Shown here: one piece after another, positions 27,497 to 35,775 of the stretch
How the letters are laid out: each line of letters begins with the position of its first letter
Position numbering within the stretch: the first letter of the stretch is position 1
NCBI GenBank assembly: GCA_022340195.1
Contig: JAJDOL010000301.1
Span: forward strand, 1 to 47,965
Direction of reading: 5' to 3'
Length of the DNA stretch: 47,965 nucleotides
DNA from: Chromatiaceae bacterium
GTDB lineage: Bacteria > Pseudomonadota > Gammaproteobacteria > Chromatiales > Chromatiaceae
The notes under the pieces: model-generated
Told to the model about the DNA's origin: nothing
What the model saw: only the letters and a program-made list of their open reading frames with translations
Database searches by the model: none
Position numbers and translations under genes: made by a program

Positions 27497-27589
27497 AACA
27501 GATTTCGAAAAAACGGGAATAGCCGATGAAAATCATGGAGCTAGACTGACAAGCATCTCGTGCGAACCCATAACGAAGGAGAACCGAAG

Positions 27590-28456
27590 ATGAACCAACA
27601 GCAACCGACGTTCGATGCAGTCAAGTATAAAGAAACTACGCGGCAACAGTGGAACGCAGCCGCCGACGCGTGGCATTGCTGGGGACCACTGTTATCCAGG
27701 TGGCTCGGACCGGCAACCGAGACAATGCTCGACATGGCCGGTGTCACGACAGGAAACAGGGTACTCGACGTTGCCGCGGGCGCCGGAGAGCAGACCGTGA
27801 CTGCAGCAAGACGCGTCGGCCGAACGGGGCATGTGCTGGCGACCGATCTTTCACCACGCATTTTGGAATACGCAGAACGCTCCGCCAAACTGGCGGGATT
27901 CGACAACGTCCGCACCCGGGAAATCGACGGCGAGAATCTGAGGGATCTGGAGGCGGCACCGTTCGATGCCGTTATCTCCCGGGTCGGATTGATCTATTTC
28001 CCCGATCAACAAAAGGCCCTGGGCGGAATGAAACAACATCTCCGCGATGGCGGCAAAGTAGCCGCTATGGTCTATTCCACGGCCGAGAGGAACGGTTTCT
28101 TCTCTGTGCCCGTTTCCATCATTCGACGTCGTGCCCAACTTCCGCCTCCCCTTCCGGGTCAACCGGGACCATTCAGCCTCGGGACAGAGAGCGTGCTGGA
28201 GAAGGCTTTTTCCGACGCCGGTTTCAGGAACATTAAAGTCGAAGCCGTCGATGCGCCTGTACGGCTCACGTCGGCGTCCGAATGCCTGCAGTTCGAGCAG
28301 GAGTCTTTCGGCGCGCTGCATCAAATGCTGTCCGGTCTTCCCGATGCGAAGAAGGACGAGGCGTGGGACGAGATCGAAGCGGCGCTCCACCAGTTCGAAA
28401 CGGATGAGCATTTCGAAGGACCGTGCGAAATGTTGATTGCGGTTGGAACCCGGTAA
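27590..28456 (+). CDS. Class I SAM-dependent methyltransferase
   Basis: A 288-residue UbiE/Methyltransf_25-like enzyme. The SAM-binding motif is RVLDVAAGAGEQTVTAAR (about 57-74), followed by VLATDLSPRILEYAE, and a post-motif FDAVISRVGLIYFPDQQKAL. The C-terminal part (from about 165) has a Pro-rich PPPLPGQPGPFSLGT region, seen in small-molecule methyltransferases of this type. The ATG at 27590 has AAGGAG 9 bases upstream. Its divergent LysR neighbour probably regulates it. The substrate is unknown. Confidence 0.87.
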   Translation: MNQQQPTFDAVKYKETTRQQWNAAADAWHCWGPLLSRWLGPATETMLDMAGVTTGNRVLDVAAGAGEQTVTAARRVGRTGHVLATDLSPRILEYAERSAKLAGFDNVRTREIDGENLRDLEAAPFDAVISRVGLIYFPDQQKALGGMKQHLRDGGKVAAMVYSTAERNGFFSVPVSIIRRRAQLPPPLPGQPGPFSLGTESVLEKAFSDAGFRNIKVEAVDAPVRLTSASECLQFEQESFGALHQMLSGLPDAKKDEAWDEIEAALHQFETDEHFEGPCEMLIAVGTR

Positions 28457-28541
28457 GCAGTAAGGTCCGGGAAACGACTGAGGTCTAGCCGGCCAGATCC
28501 ATAAGCGTTTGCCGGACAACGCGGTGGACCGCGAGTAGGAT

Positions 28542-28569
28542 GGGCTGGCTCTTGTCCGCGAGCCAGCCC
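28542..28569. repeat. Strong perfect 10-bp hairpin
   Basis: GGGCTGGCTC pairs perfectly with GAGCCAGCCC around an 8-base loop, in the 249-bp gap between the convergent methyltransferase and CarS-like genes. There is no T run on either side. It could be a bidirectional 3'-end structure or a REP-like element. Confidence 0.5.
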
Positions 28570-28705
28570 GTCAGCATCAAGTCCGTGTCATTGCCGGATT
28601 GAACGAGTTGAAATGCCGGGGTTCGCAAGCTCACGCCAGCCTACGGGCGACGGGCTCCTGAGAACCAGCTGCGAATGGGAATGCGAGGCGCTGCTTCGCT
28701 CCACG

Positions 28706-29188
28706 TCAATGGGGCTGTTTGCGCAGCTTGAGGCGGTAGAGAATCCGCGACACAAGCAGACTGAACAGAACGAATGCCAGGACGAGCAGACCGACATCCG
28801 ACCAATTAAGCCCCCGCTCCTGCATCACCACCAGGAGCGGCAACAGGGATTCGGGAACCTGATCCAATCCGATCGCCCTGTCCCCGGGCTCCAAGCCGAG
28901 ACGCCGCTTGACGAAGCAGGACAGGGCATCGCCGATCATGGCGAAAAAACCGATGAGGGCACCCGTCGGCGCGGGAAATCCCAGCAGCAAAGCCCCACAT
29001 GTAGTAGTAACAACGGCGCCGACGAGACCGCGCACGGTCGCGGAACGACCGAGCCAACGCCGCCCGTCGGTGAATCTCAGCCCGGCGTCCAGAGGCCAGT
29101 CCCAACGTCGCCCCAAGAGGTCGTCGAGCAAAATCGGGACCCCGTTGGCGACTACGATCAGCAGCAATATCTCTATCTTCTCGAGCAT
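28706..29188 (-). CDS. CarS-like (CDP-archaeol synthase family) membrane protein
   Basis: A 160-residue integral membrane protein with about four hydrophobic segments: MLEKIEILLLIVVANGVPIL, then VRGLVGAVVTTTCGALLLG, then PTGALIGFFAMIGD, and a C-terminal GLLVLAFVLFSLLVS. The pattern N-G-x-P near residue 15, LDDLLGRRWDWPLDAGLRF, DGRRWLGRSATVRG and GDALSCFVKRRLGLEPG is that of the CarS/DUF46 family, related to CDP-diglyceride synthases (CdsA). In archaea CarS activates archaeol phosphate with CTP. Bacterial members probably act on a polyprenol- or lipid-phosphate, but the substrate is unknown. It diverges from the next gene with only 21 bases between start codons. Confidence 0.75.
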   Translation of the reverse strand: MLEKIEILLLIVVANGVPILLDDLLGRRWDWPLDAGLRFTDGRRWLGRSATVRGLVGAVVTTTCGALLLGFPAPTGALIGFFAMIGDALSCFVKRRLGLEPGDRAIGLDQVPESLLPLLVVMQERGLNWSDVGLLVLAFVLFSLLVSRILYRLKLRKQPH

Positions 29189-29209
29189 TGTTCCGCTTAT
29201 GGTAACGCG

Positions 29210-30544
29210 ATGAAGCTCCTGTCAACGATCCCGCTATTCCTGTCGCTGATCCCGAGCCACTGGGTCCACGCAGCGGAGGACGCACGAGCACAGCCGCTCG
29301 AGGACAGTCGCGGCACCTGGGATCACGCTCAACAGACGGCGAAGGAATGGTGGCAGCGCTCGCGCGAGGCCACCGAGGATGCCTGGAGTGATACGCAGAA
29401 GACGGTCGAGAAGCTCTGGAAGGACACCCGGGGCACCGCCGAAAGTACCTGGGACAGCACCCGTGAGCTGCTGGAACCACAGGACCCGGATCCGTTCGGC
29501 GAGATGTGGAACCGAGTGCTGCCCAAGTTGGACGAGACACTTGTGCTGCAGGAACGCCAGGAGGAGCTTCCACCGAGCGCGTGGTTCGGCGACGACCAGG
29601 CGTCCAACCAGGAGGCCATCGACGCCCTGCTGGATGAATCGGTCAGCATCCTTTCGACGTCCAACCTCCAGCATTACCGAGAGCAGATCCGTTCCCTACA
29701 GAAACAGATCGCGGCGGCGCGACAGGAGATCGCCGCCGACCGCCAGCGGCGCGTCTCCGCACCCCAAAAATCCATGGTCGAGCGCACCGTGGACGATTTG
29801 GATCGTGCAATCGAGGCGCGCCTATTTGACATCGCGCGCTACGAGGACCAACTTTCACAGGTGCGGCGCGCATTCGCAGCCGACCTGCGCCAGATGGGCC
29901 TCGAGCTCAGCGACGAGCAGGTCGAGCTGCTGCTCTCCACGGTAGTCGGCGACAACCTCATCGACCTCGGGATCGTCTTCGACAACGTCAAGACCATCAC
30001 AGCCCAGCTCGAGAGGCTGGTCCAGGAGAGCGGCGAGGACCTGCAGAGCGCGCGACGCTACTACGGCATGTACGTGATCCTGCTCAAAAGCCTGAACCAG
30101 ATGCACCTGCAGGTCGAGCAGGCAATCAGCGCGCATTATATCCCCCAGATCGACGCCATCATCGCCCGCGCCAAAGCGCTCAACGCCGAGACCCGCGCCC
30201 TCCAGGATAGGTCCCCGGAGAAGGCGGAGCTGCTCGCCGCGAACTTCTCCGCCCAACAGTTGACTATCGAGGCAGGCGGGGTCTACCGCGAGTACTTGAC
30301 CGACCAGGGTCGACAGGTCGCCGATGGACGTCGGGAATTGGAACGGGACATCGCGGCCGCATGGAATACCTACGAAACCGTGCGCGTGTCGGGTGAGTTT
30401 GTCGGACTGGTCAGGTCGAGCCGCAAGCTGCTGGACGGGCTACTCGATCGTCAGGTCCCGCCCCTGAGGCCCTTTCACAACCTGGAGATGAAACGGGAGT
30501 TCGAAAAGCTGACGGCTCAGCTGCGACGGGCGGACGAGACCTAA
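29210..30544 (+). CDS. Exported alpha-helical protein of unknown function
   Basis: 444 residues starting with a signal peptide (MKLLSTIPLFLSLIPSHWVHA, cleavage after HAA). The N-terminal part (25-85) carries degenerate repeats of the type TWDHAQQ, AWSDTQKT, LWKDTRGTA, TWDSTRE. The rest is strongly helical and charged, with likely coiled coils around 155-185 (YREQIRSLQKQIAAARQEIA) and 390-440. No Cys-based or enzymatic motif is visible. The frame is open upstream to 28613 but that part is antisense to the CarS-like gene. I do not recognise a named family with certainty. Confidence 0.8.
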   Translation: MKLLSTIPLFLSLIPSHWVHAAEDARAQPLEDSRGTWDHAQQTAKEWWQRSREATEDAWSDTQKTVEKLWKDTRGTAESTWDSTRELLEPQDPDPFGEMWNRVLPKLDETLVLQERQEELPPSAWFGDDQASNQEAIDALLDESVSILSTSNLQHYREQIRSLQKQIAAARQEIAADRQRRVSAPQKSMVERTVDDLDRAIEARLFDIARYEDQLSQVRRAFAADLRQMGLELSDEQVELLLSTVVGDNLIDLGIVFDNVKTITAQLERLVQESGEDLQSARRYYGMYVILLKSLNQMHLQVEQAISAHYIPQIDAIIARAKALNAETRALQDRSPEKAELLAANFSAQQLTIEAGGVYREYLTDQGRQVADGRRELERDIAAAWNTYETVRVSGEFVGLVRSSRKLLDGLLDRQVPPLRPFHNLEMKREFEKLTAQLRRADET

Positions 30545-30618
30545 TAGACATACCCGGAGCAGGAAATCTGGACTATAGTTTGCGACCAATCATCACTGCC
30601 ATCTGGAGGATATGGAAT

Positions 30619-31068
30619 ATGAAAAAGCTACTCACCGCATGCGTAGTCTTCTGCCTGGTTCAGGCCGCTGCCCAGGCCAGCGAGGGTCTCATCTCGGTCA
30701 AGAGCAGCCACGACGTCCCAACGACAACGGATAAGCTGGTCACTGCCCTGGAGAAAAAGGGAATGACGGTCTTCGCCCGCATCGATCACGCCGCCGGCGC
30801 AAAAAAGGTCGACATGAGCCTTGCGCCCACGGAGCTGGTGATCTTCGGCAACCCCAAGGTTGGCACCGTCTTGATGAAATGCGGGCACGGCATCGCTATC
30901 GATCTGCCGCTGAAGGCACTGGTCTGGGAGGACGGCGATGGGCAGACCTGGCTCGGCTACAATGATCCCGCCTACCTCGCCGAGCGTCACAAGCTCGAAG
31001 GCTGCGAGAAGGCGCTCGACAAGGTCGACAAGGCGCTCGCAGCCTTCGCCAAGGCCGCTACCGAGTGA
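30619..31068 (+). CDS. Exported DUF302 domain protein
   Basis: 149 residues: a signal peptide (MKKLLTACVVFCLVQAAAQA), then a DUF302 domain covering most of the mature protein, with the family pattern VKSSHDVPTTTDKLVTALEK, then GMTVFARIDHAAGAKK, then PTELVIFGNPKVGTVLM and ALPLKALVWED-type (here LPLKALVWEDGDG). A short helical tail follows. GGAGG lies 9 bases before the ATG, which fixes the start. The mature protein is periplasmic. Some family members are thought to bind small ligands, but the function is unknown. It lies between the helical protein and a lipoprotein on the same strand. Confidence 0.88.
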   Translation: MKKLLTACVVFCLVQAAAQASEGLISVKSSHDVPTTTDKLVTALEKKGMTVFARIDHAAGAKKVDMSLAPTELVIFGNPKVGTVLMKCGHGIAIDLPLKALVWEDGDGQTWLGYNDPAYLAERHKLEGCEKALDKVDKALAAFAKAATE

Positions 31069-31101
31069 TGGGCAATAGGCCATACCCCTGAGGCCGTTGC
31101 C

Positions 31102-31572
31102 ATGCACAAGATCCTCCCTATCCTCCTTGCTGCAACTCTCCTCAACGCCTGCGCCTCGAGCGGCGGTGTCGCTGGAGGACCTCTCGACTTAGGATCCGAG
31201 GTTTACAGAGGCCCCAAAACCGCGGCCGTCACGCCGGTCTCCGATCGGCGGCCGGGGCCATCGGACGCGCAACTGCGTGCCGAAATCCAGCGCAGTATTC
31301 AACGCCGGCTCGACCACTCAGGCATCTTTGCGGGCGTTGTCGCACTCGACCGTGCGGACGAAGGAAACGAGGCAGAGGTCATCATCGAGCCATTGTTGGT
31401 CGGATCCACTGGTTACGGGCGAGACGATGTGGAGCTCAGGTTTCGTGTTACAGAGAAGACCAAGCGCAGAGTCGTTCTGGACGAGCACAACCGGGGCGAC
31501 GGCCACGCTAAGGAGCTGAAGGTTGCGATCAGGGAGCTCGAGGAGGATCTAGGCAACCGCTACACCAGGTAG
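31102..31572 (+). CDS. Small putative lipoprotein
   Basis: 156 residues with a lipoprotein signal MHKILPILLAATLLNACASS (lipobox LNAC, Cys17). The mature part has a short Gly-rich linker and a compact alpha/beta domain, with LRAEIQRSIQRRLDHSGIF suggesting a structural helix and EVIIEPLLVGSTGYGRDDVE following. This resembles outer-membrane lipoproteins that carry a GNA1162/DUF-type domain, but I cannot assign a family. It lies 33 bases after the DUF302 gene and may be in the same transcript. Confidence 0.8.
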   Translation: MHKILPILLAATLLNACASSGGVAGGPLDLGSEVYRGPKTAAVTPVSDRRPGPSDAQLRAEIQRSIQRRLDHSGIFAGVVALDRADEGNEAEVIIEPLLVGSTGYGRDDVELRFRVTEKTKRRVVLDEHNRGDGHAKELKVAIRELEEDLGNRYTR

Positions 31573-31586
31573 AGAACCCGGGTTCT
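31573..31586. repeat. Perfect 14-bp palindrome after the lipoprotein gene
   Basis: AGAACCCGGGTTCT is a perfect inverted repeat directly after the lipoprotein stop codon. It has no loop and no T run, so it is not a classical terminator. It may be a binding site for a regulator of the following methyltransferase gene, whose start is 113 bases downstream. Confidence 0.35.
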
Positions 31587-31698
31587 AACTACATACCGAC
31601 GGTTTTCGAGGTCCCGAAATTCGGCGCAATCCGGTACAGGATTTCCCGTCAATCGCCTAGCGGTTGGACACCTTCGGCCTCAGAGCGCCAGTACGCCC

Positions 31699-33264
31699 AT
31701 GGATCCCTACGATCTTTTTCCTTACGAGAGCATCGCCTTCCCCGAGACCCACCCGTCTTATCTGGCTGCACTGGCGTGGTTGTTCGGCCTGCAGACCGCG
31801 GATCCGGAGCGTTGCCGCATCCTGGAGCTCGGCTGCGCCTCAGGCGGGAACCTGATCCCCATGGCCTGGCACCTGCCGCAGACGCAATTCCTGGGTATAG
31901 ATCTCTCGCGTCCGCAAATTAACGCGGGGCTCGCACTGATCCGGCAGCTGGGGCTCTCCAACATCGAGCTGCGCCAGGCGGACATCCTGGACCTGGCCGA
32001 GGAGCTGGGTGAATTCGACTATGTCATCGCGCACGGCGTCTACTCCTGGGTACCGTCAACCGTACGCGAGCACCTGCTTGGCCTGGTCCCGCGCGTGCTC
32101 GCACCCGAGGGGATTTTTTACCTGAGCTACAACTGCCTGCCGGGATGGCGCATGCGGGGAATGCTGCGCGACATCCTACTCTATGCGTGCCGTGATTCCG
32201 CCACACCTGCGAAGCAACTCGAGGCCGCGGGCGCCGCCCTGAAACGCATCGAGTCGGCAGTCGGCGATCTCGGCGCCGTCAGCGCCCGTTACCTCACGGA
32301 GGAGATCAAGCATCTGCGCGACGCCCACCCGAGCTATCTGTATTTCGAGTATCTTGCGCAGCACAATCAGGCCTTTCTGTTCAGCGAGATTGCGGCGGAC
32401 ATGGAGCGCCACGCGCTGCGTTACCTGTGCGACACCGAGCTGCGCACACTCTTTCCGTCCACCTACGGCGAGGCGGTGGACGAGGCACTGGCGGACATCG
32501 AGGACGGCGTGGAGCTCGAGCAGTGGCTCGATTTCGTAACCAACCGCAACTTTCGCCAAAGCCTTTTCTGTCGAGCCGATGCTCGGCTCGAAGACGAGAT
32601 CGATCTGGCCCGTTTCGCAACCCTGTGCTTTTGCGCGGACCTGCAACTAACCGCGAACCCCGACCTGAAACGGGCGAACGAGGTGACCTTCATCACCGCC
32701 AAGGGCGATTCCTTGCGCGTCTCGCATCCACTGACCAAGGCGGTGATGATGCAGCTTATCGACCGCTACCCGGACTGCCTCCCTCTGGACGAGCTGATGC
32801 CGGTGGCGGCCCATCGGGTGATAGCGGCCGGAGGCGGCGAACAGGCGTCACAAGTCGACGACTGCCTGTCGGAGTTGTTCAGCCTCTTCGCTCATCGCGC
32901 CCTATCGGCACGTCCCCGACCGCTGCGAATGCAGGTCCGCGCGGGCGACAAACCTCGGGCATCCGGGCTGGCAATCGCTCAGATCAGCACGGGAGCCCAG
33001 CGCATTGCAACCATCCACCACGGGAACCTCGACCTGGACACCTTCGCCGCCAGGTTGCTGAAGTACCTCGACGGAAACAAGACCATCGAGCAGATCGAAG
33101 CGCTGCTTACATCCGACCTTATCGAGGAAAGCCTGACGCCACCCCAAGGTATCCGACCGCGCCAGTGGTCTCCTGAGAGGCTGCGCGCGCGTTGCGGTCC
33201 CGCGGTGCGCAACCTGCTCGCGCTCTTCGCCAGGCACGGCGTCCTCGCGCACTCGGTGGGATGA
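31699..33264 (+). CDS. Protein-lysine-methyltransferase-like enzyme with regulatory domain
   Basis: 521 residues. The N-terminal part is a class I SAM methyltransferase: DPYDLFPYESIAFPETHP, SAM motif ILELGCASGGNLIPMA (41-56), and FLGIDLSRPQINAG. AHGVYSWVP and YLSYNCLPGWRMRG are typical of the group with a methyltransferase regulatory domain (PF10119), which spans about 215-300. A C-terminal winged-helix-like region (about 310-515) follows. This layout is that of the rickettsial protein-lysine methyltransferases PKMT1/2, which methylate outer-membrane protein OmpB. The substrate here is unknown; a cell-surface protein is possible. It is transcribed alone after a 126-bp gap. Confidence 0.85.
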   Translation: MDPYDLFPYESIAFPETHPSYLAALAWLFGLQTADPERCRILELGCASGGNLIPMAWHLPQTQFLGIDLSRPQINAGLALIRQLGLSNIELRQADILDLAEELGEFDYVIAHGVYSWVPSTVREHLLGLVPRVLAPEGIFYLSYNCLPGWRMRGMLRDILLYACRDSATPAKQLEAAGAALKRIESAVGDLGAVSARYLTEEIKHLRDAHPSYLYFEYLAQHNQAFLFSEIAADMERHALRYLCDTELRTLFPSTYGEAVDEALADIEDGVELEQWLDFVTNRNFRQSLFCRADARLEDEIDLARFATLCFCADLQLTANPDLKRANEVTFITAKGDSLRVSHPLTKAVMMQLIDRYPDCLPLDELMPVAAHRVIAAGGGEQASQVDDCLSELFSLFAHRALSARPRPLRMQVRAGDKPRASGLAIAQISTGAQRIATIHHGNLDLDTFAARLLKYLDGNKTIEQIEALLTSDLIEESLTPPQGIRPRQWSPERLRARCGPAVRNLLALFARHGVLAHSVG

Positions 33265-33461
33265 GCGGTAGCTATCAGCCAAGCACAGGGACAAGCAGAC
33301 AGGCGTTAGATCTGACCGCCAGGATCCGTGGTCAGCGCTCGGGATTTGCCGATTTCTCACTCACCCTGCATGAACTTTGGTGACGAGTCGATCCATCGCC
33401 GCCGGCATTCGCGGCAGGTTGTACAATGCCACTTCGGCTCTCGTCCAAGCTTACACTCCGC

Positions 33462-34064
33462 ATGCCCAATCCCTCCCTGGTTCTGGCCTCCACCTCGCCC
33501 TTTCGCCGCACCCTGTTGGAGCGCCTCGGGGTTCCCTTCTCCACTGCCGCACCAAACACGGACGAGACCAGGCGACCGGGCGAGAAGCCACAGGAGCTCG
33601 TAGTGCGACTGGCGGAGGCAAAGGCGAGAGCAGTTGCCGAGAACAGACCGGATGCGCTCATTGTCGGCTCGGATCAGGTGGCCTGCATTGACGGGACCGT
33701 GCTCGGAAAACCGGGCGACAGGGCCCGCGCCATCGCGCAGCTCACATTGGCCTCTGGACGCGAGGTCGTTTTTTATACGGGCCTCTGTCTGTTGAACACG
33801 GCTACGGGACGCGCACAGGTTCATTGCGAGCCCTTCCGGGTCCATTTCCGGCAACTGTCATCGGCCCAGATCCAGGGTTACGTCGACCGGGAGCAACCCT
33901 TCGACTGCGCAGGAAGCTTCAAATCCGAGGGCCTGGGGATCGCGCTGTTCGAGCGCCTGGTGGGCGACGATCCGAATACCCTAGTAGGCCTACCCTTGAT
34001 TCGACTGGTCACCATGTTAGAGTCGGAGGGCATCGAGCTCCTGGGATTCCCGGCGGCACCCTGA
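33462..34064 (+). CDS. yceF: Maf-like nucleoside triphosphate pyrophosphatase (YceF type)
   Basis: Hydrolyses modified nucleotides such as m7GTP to the monophosphate. The 200-residue protein starts at ATG 33462 (MPNPSLVLASTSPFRRTLL); an ATG at 33426 in frame would add 12 basic residues. Motifs are the N-terminal LASTSPFRR, VGSDQVACIDG and the C-terminal CAGSFKSEGLGIALFE, which is the YceF rather than YhdE form, then GDDPNTLVGLPLI. It ends convergently with sppA, with 68 bases between. In gammaproteobacteria this gene is commonly near rluC and sppA, as here. Confidence 0.92.
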   Translation: MPNPSLVLASTSPFRRTLLERLGVPFSTAAPNTDETRRPGEKPQELVVRLAEAKARAVAENRPDALIVGSDQVACIDGTVLGKPGDRARAIAQLTLASGREVVFYTGLCLLNTATGRAQVHCEPFRVHFRQLSSAQIQGYVDREQPFDCAGSFKSEGLGIALFERLVGDDPNTLVGLPLIRLVTMLESEGIELLGFPAAP

Positions 34065-34132
34065 TCAACAGACAACGGACGCTCGTCGGATCGCTGGGGG
34101 ACGCGCGAAGATGGGCATCTTCTTTGGACTGT

Positions 34133-35119
34133 TCAGCGTGCAACCGGATACCCGCCGGCGCCGGAAAGCTGCAAGAGGGAGCTTACAACGGACGCACCGA
34201 GGCGATCCGCCAGGCGTTCGAGCAGATCCTTCTTGGCGCTGTACTCGACGATCTTTTTCGCCCCGATCAGCTCGCGCGCCACGTAGCTGCTGCTACCGAG
34301 GCCGTCGGCCAGACCCAATGCCACGCTCTCCTCGCCACTCCAGAAGAGCCCGCTGAAGATCTCCTCGCCTCCCTCGAGGCGCTCTCCCCTACCCTCGCGG
34401 ACAACATCGATGAACTGCTTGTGCAGCTTTTCGAGCACCCCTTGCAGGAACTTCCTCTGCTCCTCATGCAGGGGCGAGAAGGGGTCCAGAATTCCCTTGT
34501 TCTGCCCGGCCGTCAGCAGGCGGCGTTCGATGCCGAGCTCATTGAGGGCCTCGACAAAGCCAAAGGTGCCGATTCGCACACCGATGGAACCCACCAGGCT
34601 CGCCTTGTCCACGTAGATCTCGTCGGCAGCAACGGCAACATAGTAGCCTCCGGAGGCGCACAAATCCGCTGCTACCGCGTACACAGGTATTTCCGGGTGC
34701 TTCTCGCGCAATCGCCGAACCTCGTCGTTGATGTAACCGGCCTGTACCGGACTGCCTCCAGGGCTATTGATGCGGAGGATGATGCCCTTGGTGTTTTCGT
34801 CCTCGTAGGCCTCGCGCAGAGCCGTGACGATACGGTCCGCGCTGGCGTCGGTCTCCGGGGCGATAATGCCCTTCACCTCGACCAAGGCTGTATGTTCCTC
34901 ACCGGAAGCGGCGTGGTCGGCAAAGCTGTCGGGCCAGAGCAAAACCAGGAGGGTTATCAGGTAGCCGAAGGTCAAGAGCTTGAAGAAGATTCCCCATCGC
35001 CTACTCCGTTTCCGCTCCTCCAGATGCTCCGTCACGACCCGATTGACGAGCGCCTTCTCCCAGCCCTCTTCCCCCGGGCCCTTTGTGGGCTCGCGCGGCT
35101 CCCGCAGTTTCCAGCTCAT
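34133..35119 (-). CDS. sppA: Signal peptide peptidase SppA (short, S49 family)
   Basis: A membrane-bound serine/lysine peptidase that degrades cleaved signal peptides. It has a charged cytoplasmic N-terminus of about 45 residues, one transmembrane helix (FKLLTFGYLITLLVLLW, 46-62), and a periplasmic S49 domain. The dyad is Ser156 in CASGGYYVA and Lys208 in GQNKGILDP. The 52-residue spacing equals that of the Bacillus subtilis enzyme, so this is the short single-domain form. It is 328 residues. It overlaps the upstream HAD gene by ATGA (35116-35119), so the rluC-HAD-sppA genes are translationally coupled. Confidence 0.94.
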   Translation of the reverse strand: MSWKLREPREPTKGPGEEGWEKALVNRVVTEHLEERKRSRRWGIFFKLLTFGYLITLLVLLWPDSFADHAASGEEHTALVEVKGIIAPETDASADRIVTALREAYEDENTKGIILRINSPGGSPVQAGYINDEVRRLREKHPEIPVYAVAADLCASGGYYVAVAADEIYVDKASLVGSIGVRIGTFGFVEALNELGIERRLLTAGQNKGILDPFSPLHEEQRKFLQGVLEKLHKQFIDVVREGRGERLEGGEEIFSGLFWSGEESVALGLADGLGSSSYVARELIGAKKIVEYSAKKDLLERLADRLGASVVSSLLQLSGAGGYPVAR

Positions 35120-35775
35120 ACCGCCTCCACTCGCTCGAGCCAGGAACGCATCTCAGAGAGCGTCTCCAGACAGGCCAAGGGGCGCTGCGCGAGAAGCCGC
35201 TCCCGATCGTGTACTCCGTAACAGACTGCCAGGGCACTGGTACCGGCGTTCTTGGCCATTTGCATGTCGTACTCGGTGTCACCGACCATCAGTGTCTCGG
35301 CGCTACCAACACCGAGCTCGCCCATGATCTGAAGCAGCATTTCCGGATTGGGTTTGGAGAAGGTCTCGTCAGCGCACCGGGTAGCGTGGAAATAATGCTC
35401 GAGGCCCGCCTCGCTCATGGCGGTATCCAGACCTCGGCGGCTCTTGCCGGTGGCCACGGCCAATAGATGATCTTGCTGCAGCAGCCAATCCACCAGCTCC
35501 AGAGTACCTGGAAACAGGCTCGACGGGGTCTCGCCGGCACCGAGAAAATGGTGCCGGTAGCGGTCCGCTACCCGGCTACATTGGTTGTCGTCCGCCTCCG
35601 GCCAGAGCTCGGACATGGCCTCCGTTAGGCCGAGTCCGATGACATCCCGCGCGGCCTCCCGGCTGGGTGGTCGCTTTCCGATGTCTTCGAACGCCGCCTG
35701 AATACAAGCGACGATTTTAGCTTCGGAGTCCATGAGTGTCCCGTCCCAATCAAATACGATCAACTTGAAGCTCAT
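35116..35775 (-). CDS. HAD-superfamily phosphatase
   Basis: A 219-residue haloacid-dehalogenase-type hydrolase related to phosphoglycolate phosphatases. Motif I is FDWDGTLMDS (nucleophile Asp9, acid Asp11), with a helical cap (about 15-80), motif II AVATGKS, motif III Lys in SKPNPEML, and motif IV MVGDTEYDMQMAKNAG. It is between rluC and sppA: the rluC stop and this ATG share one base (TAATG), and its own stop overlaps sppA. This trio is conserved in gammaproteobacteria. The physiological substrate is unknown. Confidence 0.92.
   Translation of the reverse strand: MSFKLIVFDWDGTLMDSEAKIVACIQAAFEDIGKRPPSREAARDVIGLGLTEAMSELWPEADDNQCSRVADRYRHHFLGAGETPSSLFPGTLELVDWLLQQDHLLAVATGKSRRGLDTAMSEAGLEHYFHATRCADETFSKPNPEMLLQIMGELGVGSAETLMVGDTEYDMQMAKNAGTSALAVCYGVHDRERLLAQRPLACLETLSEMRSWLERVEAV

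Noticed and set aside
26593..28456. Recent horizontal transfer of the lysR/methyltransferase pair
   Set aside because: Codon choice looks slightly less GC-biased than in neighbours, but no flanking mobility gene or repeat supports transfer; a codon-usage calculation would be needed.
28613..29209. Plus-strand open frame running continuously into the helical-protein gene, for a 643-codon total
   Set aside because: The first 199 codons are antisense to the CarS-like gene. A clean signal peptide starts at the ATG at 29210, which is the better start.
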